NCBI GenBank assembly: GCA_035995185.1
Contig: DASYKT010000005.1
Location: 124,001 to 188,000 of the forward strand
DNA length: 64,000 nucleotides
Direction: 5' to 3'
DNA from: DASYKT01 sp035995185
GTDB taxonomy: Bacteria > Acidobacteriota > Blastocatellia > Pyrinomonadales > Pyrinomonadaceae
This document shows positions 44,194-52,854 of the stretch, piece by piece (position 1 is the first letter of the stretch; each line of letters starts with the position of its first letter). The notes under the pieces are model-generated. The model was not told the DNA's origin and made no database searches. It saw nothing but the letters and a program-made list of their open reading frames with translations. The translations under genes were made by a program, and so were the position numbers.

Positions 44194-46859
44194 TGCCTTC
44201 CCCCTTTCACTTCAAATTTGATGGAACCGGCTTCCATATTATTGGGATCGTTATCGACGCGGATTATCTCGTTCGGCGCCACCTGCGTCAGCGATTCCCC
44301 CGGCGGAAAGCGTGAATTCCATCGCTGGATCGAGACACTGACCGTTTTGCTGATACCGCTCTTGCTGACACGCTGCCCGATCGTGTGGTCGACGCCCTTT
44401 ACCTGAAGCGCGCGGCCGATGATCTGGCTCGCATAAAGTTTTTGCCCAAAGGTCCAGAGATCGGGATGGAAGAATCCCATGCGGCCGTCGGGTGTCCACC
44501 CGGAGGAAAATTCCTGCTCCAGCACAAAACGAATATCTTCCGGCCAGAAATCGGGCGCGGCGCAAAGTTTGACAACGATCTCGAGCGGGATAAAGACCGG
44601 CGGGCGGATCTCTATATCCTCGCCGATCAGCCGGACCGCATTGAGATAAGAAGAAACTTCTTTTCGCAGCGCGGGAGAAAGCTCGGTGGTCCCGACGGGA
44701 TCGATCGTCACCCGCACCGTTCGCCAGTTGCCGGTCCAGGCATACGCGGCGGTCGCCCGTGAGACATCTTTGATCTCCCGCGCGCGCTCGACATAATCCG
44801 CCAGCGTCACCGCCCGAAGCTGGCGTTGGCGGTATGCTTCGGGAACGCGGCGAATGATCTCCGCTACCGGTTCGCGGTCCACCCCGTCAATGACGTCGAA
44901 TGGATTCCAGCAAGTTTTGATCGTCAGATCGGGTTTTGCCGCGATAGACTTTGCGTTAAAGCCCACGATCGAATCGGAGCCGACATTTCCTTCCAGCGGC
45001 AGCCCCGCCTGATAAGTGCATTCAACGGTGGCTCCATCGGGGAGTTTCATACCGTTCTTGCCGTTTCCGAATCGGAGTACGCTGCGGCGGTTCTCGTCCG
45101 TTTCGACGACAAAATGATCGCCGTTTTCGGCTGAATCGTCGCTATGGATCAGGCTCGGCACTTCATTCCAGGTATCCCTCTCATCGGAGTCCTTATTTTT
45201 GATCCTGACTTCAAGCGTGGAGACCGGCGGCACATCGCCGCCCCGTGTTGTCTGTTTATAAGCAAGCGCGACTTCGGGCAGGCGGCAGAGCGTTCCCCAT
45301 CGCGTGCGCTGGTAATGCAATCTAAGCGGGTCGTCGGGGCTGATCGGCTTGAGCGGTTTTTCGTTGAGTTCAACGCTTTCGTCTTCAAAGAGGACCGTTT
45401 CCATCCGGCCGTGGAATACCTTGACCAGGTTCCCATGAAAAAGCGAAATGTTTTCTACTTTGCCGTTGGCCGTTTCCTTGCCGTCCGCCGGACAATCGAC
45501 CGTAAAGCAATAGTCATGACGGAGCTTATCGGCTTTTTCCCAGCGGACGCGGACAAACCATTCGCCGGTGATGGGATCCTGCAGGGCCTCGGCCCCTTCC
45601 CGGCCGGATTTCAACTGCAAAAGCTGCCGCTTTGCCGGGTCGCGGCCGGCGCGCAAACCTGTTTCCGGGTTGAGGTGTTCCTGGATAAGTAAATATTTGA
45701 TCTTTTTTTCACGGATCAGTTTGCTGATTCTTTTTGCGTCTCCCTTTTTTTTCGCCTCGACCAGGGTTTTCGGATCGTCAAGATACAACGTCTCGTAAAG
45801 TTTGAGATCGGCGCGCGTGCTGCCCGCCTTAAGCGTGGTGATCGTATCGCTCCAGGTATAGATGCCTATATTGTTAAGATATTGGTGAACGGTCTGTGGT
45901 TCGGAATGACGGGAGGTGAACACGATCAAAGATTCCGCTTGTTTGTCCGTGTCGCCGGAATTTTCACCGGACCAGACTTCGAGCCCCTCATTAAGTTGAA
46001 ACTCTTTGGCCCCGCTGTCTTTTTCAATTTCCAGCGCCAGCCAGGTCGATGCCTGGCTTCCCTGATGAATGTGATAATCCATCAAACGCGAATGGCGGGC
46101 GATCGATACGCGTTTCCGGGCAGAGGTAATAAATGCCTCGTTCATCACGCGGTCCTGGTAATCGCTCAACTCATCGGCCGCCGCACTAAAAAGCTCAGCC
46201 AAAACCATGTCCAGATCGGTCTCGCTGGTGGGCTCCCATTCGGGAACGCGCTTCATCATGGCCGCGATCATCGTCTGGCGAAACGAACCGTAATCCTTGG
46301 CCAGGTAATCGATCGCCGGTTCTTCGACAGGAGGCAGCGCCTCTTCCCATTCCGGTGCGCAATTGCTATTAAAGCAGGCGGGACGAAATTTAAATCGGAT
46401 CTCGGAAAACAGCGGATCGAAGATCGCGTCGCGAATGCACAAATTACTTACCCGCAGCGTGTAGGTCGAATAATCGCCTATGGGGGTAACGATAAGACGC
46501 AGCATATTCCTGACTTCATGAATTATCGCGGCGTCGAGAGGTTTGCCCGACGAATCGACCTGTACTTGTCCCAGCGCGCTTCCGGCGCGAACGCGCACTC
46601 CGCCGGAGATAGGAAGTAGATTCTTCGCGCTTGTAAGGTCATTTTTGTACCTGTCGGCGATCTTCGTCAGATAAAGGTCGTTAAAGAAGTAAACCTCGAG
46701 TTCGGCGATATCGTTATCGCGGTCGACCTTAACGACGCGCACCAGTTTGATACCGTTCGGTGAACCCGGTTTGGACGCCTCGCTCATCGCGCGGGCGCGT
46801 TTGGCCAGCGGCTCGGGCCGCGCCAGGTCTCTTAAAGGTTTTTCCTGTTCGTTATACAT
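44190..46859 (-). CDS. Baseplate wedge protein, J-type (Afp11-like)
   Basis: 889 residues. Middle: EEPAIDYLAKDYGSFRQTMIAAMMKRVPEWEPTSETDLDMVLAELFSAAADELSDYQDRVMNEAF, the classical J-family helix. C-terminal baseplate-J segment RQLRAVTLADYVERAREIKDVSRATAAYAWTG, then a wedge tail with HPDLWTFGQKLYASQIIGRALQVKGVDHTIG. Together with the next gene it forms the wedge pair found in Afp/PVC systems. The gene is the first of the overlapping J-J-I series. Confidence 0.87.
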   Translation of the reverse strand: MYNEQEKPLRDLARPEPLAKRARAMSEASKPGSPNGIKLVRVVKVDRDNDIAELEVYFFNDLYLTKIADRYKNDLTSAKNLLPISGGVRVRAGSALGQVQVDSSGKPLDAAIIHEVRNMLRLIVTPIGDYSTYTLRVSNLCIRDAIFDPLFSEIRFKFRPACFNSNCAPEWEEALPPVEEPAIDYLAKDYGSFRQTMIAAMMKRVPEWEPTSETDLDMVLAELFSAAADELSDYQDRVMNEAFITSARKRVSIARHSRLMDYHIHQGSQASTWLALEIEKDSGAKEFQLNEGLEVWSGENSGDTDKQAESLIVFTSRHSEPQTVHQYLNNIGIYTWSDTITTLKAGSTRADLKLYETLYLDDPKTLVEAKKKGDAKRISKLIREKKIKYLLIQEHLNPETGLRAGRDPAKRQLLQLKSGREGAEALQDPITGEWFVRVRWEKADKLRHDYCFTVDCPADGKETANGKVENISLFHGNLVKVFHGRMETVLFEDESVELNEKPLKPISPDDPLRLHYQRTRWGTLCRLPEVALAYKQTTRGGDVPPVSTLEVRIKNKDSDERDTWNEVPSLIHSDDSAENGDHFVVETDENRRSVLRFGNGKNGMKLPDGATVECTYQAGLPLEGNVGSDSIVGFNAKSIAAKPDLTIKTCWNPFDVIDGVDREPVAEIIRRVPEAYRQRQLRAVTLADYVERAREIKDVSRATAAYAWTGNWRTVRVTIDPVGTTELSPALRKEVSSYLNAVRLIGEDIEIRPPVFIPLEIVVKLCAAPDFWPEDIRFVLEQEFSSGWTPDGRMGFFHPDLWTFGQKLYASQIIGRALQVKGVDHTIGQRVSKSGISKTVSVSIQRWNSRFPPGESLTQVAPNEIIRVDNDPNNMEAGSIKFEVKGGRQ

Positions 46860-46868
46860 TCGTCAGTC

Positions 46869-47246
46869 TCATCCGCCGCGCTGAAATCTGAGAACGCGGG
46901 AATCCTGTGTGCCCGCCACGCTGTATCTGATATCTACTAAAATTGAAGCACCCTCTATCTTGACGTCGATATATTCCAGCTTGACGCGATGGCCCAGCCA
47001 GCGATTTATCATCTGCGTAAGATTTGCCTTGGCGATCGAACCGGTCGCGTCATTGGCCGCTTCGAAAACCAGCCGCCGCACATCGCCGCCAAAATCTACC
47101 AAAAAAGGACGTTCACCCTGATTGGTCAGGATAAGCTGGACCAATTCGTCACGGACATGATCTTCCAGGGTCTTGACGGTCTCCATCCGCCCTTCCGCGC
47201 TGACGCGAAAAGGAAAAGAAAGATGTTTGCCGTTTACAAGTCTCAT
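46869..47246 (-). CDS. GPW/gp25-family baseplate protein (Afp9-like)
   Basis: 125 residues from the ATG at 47246 (MRLVNGKHLSFPFRV), preceded by AAAGGGT; a longer reading to 47339 runs over the preceding gene and is unlikely. The gp25 motif is clear: VRDELVQLILTNQGERPFLVDFGGDVRRLVFEA. In contractile tails gp25 joins the sheath to the wedge. Confidence 0.92.
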   Translation of the reverse strand: MRLVNGKHLSFPFRVSAEGRMETVKTLEDHVRDELVQLILTNQGERPFLVDFGGDVRRLVFEAANDATGSIAKANLTQMINRWLGHRVKLEYIDVKIEGASILVDIRYSVAGTQDSRVLRFQRGG

Positions 47247-47263
47247 TTTTTGACCCTTTATTC

Positions 47264-47599
47264 TTAAGTCGCCGTCGTCTTTGTCTGCGTCTGCGAAATT
47301 AGCGCAATACCCTGCACCGCCCCTTCCGGGCTGCTGCATTTACCGATGCTTGATTGCACCAAAACCTTCGTGCCGTTGCTTTTGCACATCACCGCTCCCA
47401 GCGTCCATTCGATCTTGATGCAGGGCGAAGGCTTTGGCCCCGGCAGCGTAAAGGGACAGCCCGCGACGGAATGAACGTCGGATTCAAGCAGCGCGGGCGA
47501 ATTGTCGACCTTCATTTTCGTGTTCGAAGTGGTCAGTACCGCGCTTCCGCCGTGCATGCATTTGATCTGGCTTGATGTTGTCAAAATATATCCCGGCAT
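47264..47599 (-). CDS. PAAR-like spike-tip protein (Afp10-like)
   Basis: 111 residues, MPGYILTTSSQIKCMHGGSAVL..., with the PAAR/DUF4280-like pattern of HGG turn, CPFTLPG and CIKIEW and four to five Cys/His that could bind a metal ion. Located immediately between the spike gene and gp25, the position of the tip protein in Afp/PVC clusters. It would cap the spike and puncture the target membrane. Confidence 0.84.
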   Translation of the reverse strand: MPGYILTTSSQIKCMHGGSAVLTTSNTKMKVDNSPALLESDVHSVAGCPFTLPGPKPSPCIKIEWTLGAVMCKSNGTKVLVQSSIGKCSSPEGAVQGIALISQTQTKTTAT

Positions 47600-47606
47600 A
47601 TTTTTC

Positions 47607-48251
47607 TTAAGGTCCCGCCTTTACCGCTCCGTTGCAGATATCCACACCACCCGAGGTGAGCTTGACCGTACTCGATGTGCTCGCGGCCACCGAAATATCG
47701 CTCGAGGTTATCTTGATCGAAGGCGCGGTCGACGAAGCCCCGACCTGCAGCGTGAGATCGTCCTTTGTCAGCTTGATGCTGGTATCGCCGATCTTGATCG
47801 TAATGTCGCTATCCGTCATCGTCATTTCCGCGCCGTCCGCGTGGAGCAGCGTTACCTTGTTCGCGTCGTCGTCAAGCAGAAGCTTGTGCCCCTTGGTGGT
47901 GATAAAACTTCGCACGAGCTTGCCTTTTGGTTCGGGCATCTGGCCCTCCGCCCACCGGAATCCCGTCCATATCGGAAGCGAAGGGTTTCCCGCCTCGAAT
48001 TCGATCCAGACACCGTCTTCGGGTTCCGGGATCGCCACAAATCCGTGCTTGTCGCCGGCAAACGGGCTACAGGGCCTTATTGCTTCAATGACTTGCTCGC
48101 TGCCAAAAATTTCGGGCACTTTCGCCGTTATCAATCCCAGGTCGTCGCCTTCCAGAACCTCCACGACGACGCCGCGATATTTTCCGAAGAAGTGATTTTT
48201 TCGCCACTCTAAAAGTTCGACCAGATGATCTTCAAATTCCACGTCTGCCAT
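47607..48251 (-). CDS. gpV/gp5-type spike protein (Afp8 C-terminal half-like)
   Basis: 214 residues from the ATG at 48251, which overlaps the preceding stop (TGATG). Residues about 10-105 are the OB-fold (GKYRGVVVEVLEGDDLGLITAKVPEIFG, IPEPEDGVWIEFEAGNPSLPIW). The rest is a beta-helical stem with repeating short strands (DSDITIKIGDTSIKLTKDDLTLQVGAS). It trimerises under the PAAR tip. In Afp this and the next upstream gene are one protein. Confidence 0.88.
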   Translation of the reverse strand: MADVEFEDHLVELLEWRKNHFFGKYRGVVVEVLEGDDLGLITAKVPEIFGSEQVIEAIRPCSPFAGDKHGFVAIPEPEDGVWIEFEAGNPSLPIWTGFRWAEGQMPEPKGKLVRSFITTKGHKLLLDDDANKVTLLHADGAEMTMTDSDITIKIGDTSIKLTKDDLTLQVGASSTAPSIKITSSDISVAASTSSTVKLTSGGVDICNGAVKAGP

Positions 48252-49414
48252 CAATAAATGTCCGCCTGTATATTAAAAGCTGCTGCCAACGCCCCGGCGG
48301 ATGCCGCCGGCGCGGGCGCCGAAGCGCTGGTCGAAGCCTCGGGTGAAACCGAGTTGCCGCGCATTGAAAAACTTTGAGTGTATTCCGAGCGTCCCAGCGT
48401 GTGCGTAACTTTAAAGATCACATAGCTGCCGCTGTACCGGCTGTTTGAAAGCCGGACCGGGACCCTTTTATAGGGCTTAAGGACCGACGGGTAACAGGAT
48501 GGGCGTACGCTGCCCTCCGCGCTGAGCGTGAAAGACGATGTCGCCGCCGCGCGATTCGACGCCTCCTGGGGATCGGTGTGATCGCTATTCCCCGGAGCAA
48601 GCCGCCGGTTACGGGTGGTTTCCTCGCTTACCGCGGTGGCCGGTTCGCCTTCCGCAGGCGCCGCCGCTTCGGATCTGCCGGGCCGGGGCGAATTGTCGCT
48701 CATGTTGAGCGATGGGCCTTCAAAAGTCGCCAGCCGGTTGGCATTTTGCCGAATAGAAAACCCGCTCATATTGCGATTGGGGCCTCCTAAAAAAAGCGGC
48801 GCGAGTGTTTCGTCGACTTCTGTCGGCAATTGTTTGAAAAAGCATTCGCTGGTTCCCTGGGAAGCGCCGGGCAAAACGTACGCGTAGAAATCCCGGTTGC
48901 GCGAGGCAATATAACGCAGCGCGTCCATCGCGGTTCCATGCTGATTTTCTATCACTGTCCTATCGGGTGGCGCCGGGATCACGTCTACTACGGGCTCGGG
49001 AAGCGAGGCCGATTGGAATAAAGCTTTGACGATCTCGGCGGCGGATTGCCCGCGGAAAGTAGCAGACACCTCATTACGATGAAGCAGGACGGAATCGTCC
49101 TGTACCATCAGGGTTACCGCGCTGAGGCCCGGGCTCGCGTTATAGTCGGGCTCTTTGCTCGTAATGAGTCCGTCTATCAAGGGCGTGAATTCCCCATTGC
49201 CGATACGCGCTTCGACCCGGATGCGGTTGCCTTCATGGTAAGCTGCGGCATCCTCTTTTTCCCAGTGTCCGTTTTCGTCGACACATACCGGGATCTTAAT
49301 CCGCGCTTCCCAGACATGCCCCACCTCCTGCTCAACCACGATCTCTTCGATCGCATCAAGCTGCTCCTGCGTAGCGAGAGTTGTGCCGTACCAGACTTTG
49401 AATTCCTTGTTCAT
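48251..49414 (-). CDS. gpD/late-control-type hub protein (Afp8 N-terminal half-like)
   Basis: 387 residues. VEQEVGHVWEARIKIPV, LIDGLITSKEPDYNASPGLSAVTLMVQDDSVLLHRNE and FRGQSAAEIVKALFQSA follow the gpD/VgrG-gp27 pattern. The C-terminal half is Ala/Ser/Pro-rich with a second beta domain (KRVPVRLSNSRYSGSYVIFKVTHTLGRSEYTQSFSMRG). It forms the hub ring on which the spike sits. Immediately followed by the spike gene. Confidence 0.85.
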   Translation of the reverse strand: MNKEFKVWYGTTLATQEQLDAIEEIVVEQEVGHVWEARIKIPVCVDENGHWEKEDAAAYHEGNRIRVEARIGNGEFTPLIDGLITSKEPDYNASPGLSAVTLMVQDDSVLLHRNEVSATFRGQSAAEIVKALFQSASLPEPVVDVIPAPPDRTVIENQHGTAMDALRYIASRNRDFYAYVLPGASQGTSECFFKQLPTEVDETLAPLFLGGPNRNMSGFSIRQNANRLATFEGPSLNMSDNSPRPGRSEAAAPAEGEPATAVSEETTRNRRLAPGNSDHTDPQEASNRAAATSSFTLSAEGSVRPSCYPSVLKPYKRVPVRLSNSRYSGSYVIFKVTHTLGRSEYTQSFSMRGNSVSPEASTSASAPAPAASAGALAAAFNIQADIY

Positions 49415-49432
49415 CGTTTTACAGATCCGCGC

Positions 49433-49735
49433 TTAATTTTCAGGCACCAGGATGTAGCGTACTTCCTGTTTTGCGAGCACGTTTTCGGGCGGCTCTATTT
49501 TCACCAGGTCGTTTGCCTCGAGTTCCGTATTGGAATCCGCTATGTGCCAAAATTTGGTCCCGTCCTTATATTTGCTGTGCGCCATAATATCCAGCCGGTC
49601 GGTTCCCTTGACGTCTTTTAAATTTCCCGGCGTATACGGCAGCCGGCGGAGTTTGACGACATTTACCGTACGGTCTTTATCGATTTCCGTACTAACCACG
49701 GGACTCTTTGCATAGCGCGAATTTGGATCGAACAT
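49433..49735 (-). CDS. LysM-like tube-adaptor protein (Afp7 C-terminal-like)
   Basis: 100 residues. DRLDIMAHSKYKDGTKFWHIADSN is a LysM-like segment as in gpX/gp53-type proteins at the tube-baseplate junction; the following PPENVL...RYILVPEN is the last strand. In Afp/PVC this domain is fused to the CIS-tube domain. Here it is a separate gene 12 bp downstream of it. Confidence 0.8.
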   Translation of the reverse strand: MFDPNSRYAKSPVVSTEIDKDRTVNVVKLRRLPYTPGNLKDVKGTDRLDIMAHSKYKDGTKFWHIADSNTELEANDLVKIEPPENVLAKQEVRYILVPEN

Positions 49736-49747
49736 AAATAAACCTCA

Positions 49748-50404
49748 CTAAAAAGGAATCAGTTCCACGGCTTGCTCGGCCGTGTTGGCCAGGTTCGCCA
49801 TCGCCTGCGCATCTTTTGCCATGTTCGAATACGTCAGCGCGCCTTTGCCTACGCTGTCGTCCGAACAAGTGTCGACGGCATTGACCGACATCGATATAGA
49901 AACTTCCGCCTGCACCGGGTTAAGTAAAAAATCGTACTGCTGCTCATTGATACTCATCGATTCAAGCACCACGGGCAGAATGCGGTAGAGCCCCCAGACG
50001 AAAAGTATGCGGGGATATTTTTCCCGCGGGATCACCTGCCGGGCATCGCCGGCCGCCGGGGTGGAGTCGCCGGTCAGCGCAGCGCCTATTGCCGCCAATA
50101 AGGTGTTAGCCGGATGCACCATTTTTTCGAGCGCGGCCAGGCGAGTTCCGACCCCGAAGATCCTGGCCAGCACTTTGTTATCACCCATCTCATCGGCCGC
50201 GCTGAATTTCGCCGTGAGCGTGATCTTTTCGACCGACGGTTCGCCCGCCTGGGATGTCTCGCGGGACATCCCCGAGGACTGGCGCGGCGGTATCTGGATG
50301 GCCCGCGTAAGCGATTCGGGATTAAACTGGAATATGACGATATTAGGGATCGGTCCCATAAAATCCGAGCCGTATTCGATCAATGCTCCGCGCATTAAAG
50401 CCAT
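49748..50404 (-). CDS. CIS-tube family protein (Afp7 N-terminal-like)
   Basis: 218 residues. FQFNPESLTRAIQIPP is the typical opening of the contractile injection system tube-adaptor family, followed by PSVEKITLTAKFSAADEM, YPRILFVWGLYRILPVVLESMSINEQQYDFLLNPVQAEVSISMSV. It joins the inner tube to the hub. Ends in Asn/Ala-rich helix (MANLANTAEQAVELIPF). Confidence 0.84.
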   Translation of the reverse strand: MALMRGALIEYGSDFMGPIPNIVIFQFNPESLTRAIQIPPRQSSGMSRETSQAGEPSVEKITLTAKFSAADEMGDNKVLARIFGVGTRLAALEKMVHPANTLLAAIGAALTGDSTPAAGDARQVIPREKYPRILFVWGLYRILPVVLESMSINEQQYDFLLNPVQAEVSISMSVNAVDTCSDDSVGKGALTYSNMAKDAQAMANLANTAEQAVELIPF

Positions 50405-50413
50405 CTTTACCTC

Positions 50414-50674
50414 CTAACCGATCTTTTTTATTATTTCCATCGCGATAGCGGCCGCCGCTCGTTTTTGGATCTCGCCTTCGCTGCTGCCGGACGCTTTTAT
50501 TTTCCCTGCTGAAATTTTGTCGATCCTGATCGAACCCCGGCGGTGACCCACCGCATCGGCAATATTTTGCAAAACTCCGCGGCCGACGCTGGCGGCCATA
50601 TCCTTCATGCTGCCGCGCGTTCTGTTTGAAAGCCTGATCTGCAAATTTCCTATATGTATCCGGTTCTTCGCCAT
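50414..50674 (-). CDS. Small cluster protein of unknown function
   Basis: 86 residues, basic, no signal. IHIGNLQIRLSNRTRGSMKDMAASVGRGVLQNIADAV then a central beta segment and a C-terminal helix (EIQKRAAAAIAMEIIKKIG). It sits in the operon between the AAA+ ATPase and the CIS-tube gene with spacers of about 10 bp, so it is very probably part of the machine. Similar small proteins are often found in eCIS clusters but I cannot name a family. Confidence 0.7.
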   Translation of the reverse strand: MAKNRIHIGNLQIRLSNRTRGSMKDMAASVGRGVLQNIADAVGHRRGSIRIDKISAGKIKASGSSEGEIQKRAAAAIAMEIIKKIG

Positions 50675-50682
50675 TTTATTTT

Positions 50683-52854
50683 CTAGTCGAGTTCTGCTAT
50701 ATCCCGCGCATAAGGCCCCAACTGGTCCGGGCTGAGCGAGCGGTTGATCTTGTCATATTCGCGTTTGACGGCGATCAGTATGTCTTTCATAAAAAGCTCC
50801 TGGCCGCTGCCGGGCGCGTGAGCCGATTGCAAACTGGCATTGAATACTATCGAGCGAATATGCCCGCCCGAAAGGGGAAACTGCCTCGCCAAAAATCCGA
50901 TATCGATCTGCGAGTTTTTCGCCACTGACGCCGGTATGACTTGCTGCCAAATATCCGCGCGCTGCGCTTCATCAGGCGCGGGGAAATCGATAACGTGGCG
51001 AATACGCCGCAGGAAAGCCTGGTCGAGATCGTTTTTACGATTGGTTGCCAGTATCGCCAGCCCTTTAAAACGCTCCATTCGTTCGAGTAGGTAGCTGACC
51101 TCGAGATTTGCATAGCGGTCGCGCGAATCGTTGACATCCGTTCGCTTACCAAAGCAGGCATCCGCTTCGTCAAAAAAGATCACCATGTCCGAAATTTCCG
51201 CGGCGTCGAAAATACGCTTGAGGTTTTTTTCCGTCTCACCGATATATTTATTCACCACTTGGGAAAGATCGACCCGGTACATAGGCAGCTTGAGCCGCTG
51301 CGCCATGACCTCAGCCGCCATCGTTTTTCCGGTTCCCGGAGGGCCGGCAAAAAGTACGGTGATCCCTCCTTCATTCCAGGCGGTCGCGGTTCCCCACTCG
51401 TAATGCACCTTTGTCAGCGACTGCATCGCGGCGAGTTGCTCTTCAAACTGGATCGCCTGCTTGTTCGGCAATATCAGACGTTCCTTGGCAAAACGCGGCC
51501 GGACCCGCGCTCCGAGTTCGCCGATATCGAAATTCAGCTCAGCGCGGCAGGCGGCGATAAAATGATCTTCCGTCAAATCTCTCGTCAGATTTTCCGGCAA
51601 TGCTTTTAACTCCAGGCAGATCTGCCGGATGGTTTCTTTTTCATAGCGAAAACGCCGCGCCATTTCCACTAGCTCTTTCTCGTATTTTCCGGCCGATTCT
51701 CCAAAGCCTTCCCGCCAGGCGGCGAGACGCTGTTCATAAGTAAGAGTCGGAATGTCCACGATGGGAAGCATCAGGTTCGGATCGATGTGCCTGACCTGGC
51801 GCCGCTCGGAGATGACCATCAGCAGCGTGACCGGAATAGAGATAAGCGGAAGCCCTTCGTTACGTTCACGGCGGCGATCGGGATCGTCAAAAAGCTCGTG
51901 AGGAATAAAAAGATCGCGGTCCATAAGCCAGCAGAGCGTGGCCAGCATGTTCAAATAATCCTGGTTCCATAACAGTCCCGGGTCGCCGCAATATTCCCAT
52001 AACGAGCGCTTGCCGGGCCGCGAAAGATCGAGTGCCATCCGGCGGAATGCCGAGCGGGTATTGCCAAATAACGGCACCACGCGCAAGCGGGCTGCTGCTT
52101 CGGATTTCAGGCGGTAGGCAATTATCCGGTTTGCTTCCGAAAGCTCATCTCCCTCTTCTTTTTCCGTATCGAAAGAAATAATTCCCGCCGGCAGCACGCC
52201 GTGGCCGGAGAAAAGCGAGCGGGCCACCATCGAAGGCATAGTGAGAGGCTGCTCCCAAAGGGTTTCAGGATATTGCCGCTGGGCGACGGCGCTTCGCCTG
52301 AGCAGTCCGAAACTAAACAGGGAGTGCATGGGATCTGAAAGCGTCAGGACATCGCCCGGATCGTCCCACAGGCGCTGCACCAGATGCAGGTTTGGATAAA
52401 TACGCGCCGGATCGTTGAGACAGGCCCCGATAACCGCGCCAAGACTGGCGTCAAACGCCGAAGCCAGCACCAGCGCCAGCGTGAAGGTCGAGATATCGTC
52501 AAGCCCCAGTTCATTCACCACCCAGCTGAACGAGCCCCGGACAGGTTCTCCAATTTCCGGGGGAGACGCGTTAAGCTGTTCGCTCAAATACCCGGCCGCG
52601 ACATTCTCTGTAAAAAAATGCTGCTTTTCCGTCCAGTGGCGCGAAAGATCGAGCGATTCCGACGCCCGGTCGATCAAGGGCGGAAGTTCACCCGAAAGCG
52701 CCGGGGCATCATTGCCGCGCTCGTGCCAGGTCCATGCTATCTCGCGGCGAATACGCAGCGTTGCCTGTCGCATCCAATAATTTGCCAATTCGTCATTCGC
52801 CCGCAAATTTGGCAGGAAAACAACGGGATCGTTTTTTGCGGTCTGAGGTTTCAT
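50683..52854 (-). CDS. AAA+ ATPase of the injection system (Afp15-like)
   Basis: 723 residues. Large N-terminal region (about 1-470), then an AAA+ domain: FAGPPGTGKTMAAEVMAQRL (Walker A near 505), VIFFDEADACFGKR (Walker B near 558), ILATNRKNDLDQAFLRRIRHVIDFPAPD (sensor 1 and Arg finger). The Afp15/Pvc15-type ATPase is the diagnostic gene of eCIS. Its role is in assembly or cargo loading, not yet settled. Overlaps the cap gene by four bases. Confidence 0.92.
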   Translation of the reverse strand: MKPQTAKNDPVVFLPNLRANDELANYWMRQATLRIRREIAWTWHERGNDAPALSGELPPLIDRASESLDLSRHWTEKQHFFTENVAAGYLSEQLNASPPEIGEPVRGSFSWVVNELGLDDISTFTLALVLASAFDASLGAVIGACLNDPARIYPNLHLVQRLWDDPGDVLTLSDPMHSLFSFGLLRRSAVAQRQYPETLWEQPLTMPSMVARSLFSGHGVLPAGIISFDTEKEEGDELSEANRIIAYRLKSEAAARLRVVPLFGNTRSAFRRMALDLSRPGKRSLWEYCGDPGLLWNQDYLNMLATLCWLMDRDLFIPHELFDDPDRRRERNEGLPLISIPVTLLMVISERRQVRHIDPNLMLPIVDIPTLTYEQRLAAWREGFGESAGKYEKELVEMARRFRYEKETIRQICLELKALPENLTRDLTEDHFIAACRAELNFDIGELGARVRPRFAKERLILPNKQAIQFEEQLAAMQSLTKVHYEWGTATAWNEGGITVLFAGPPGTGKTMAAEVMAQRLKLPMYRVDLSQVVNKYIGETEKNLKRIFDAAEISDMVIFFDEADACFGKRTDVNDSRDRYANLEVSYLLERMERFKGLAILATNRKNDLDQAFLRRIRHVIDFPAPDEAQRADIWQQVIPASVAKNSQIDIGFLARQFPLSGGHIRSIVFNASLQSAHAPGSGQELFMKDILIAVKREYDKINRSLSPDQLGPYARDIAELD

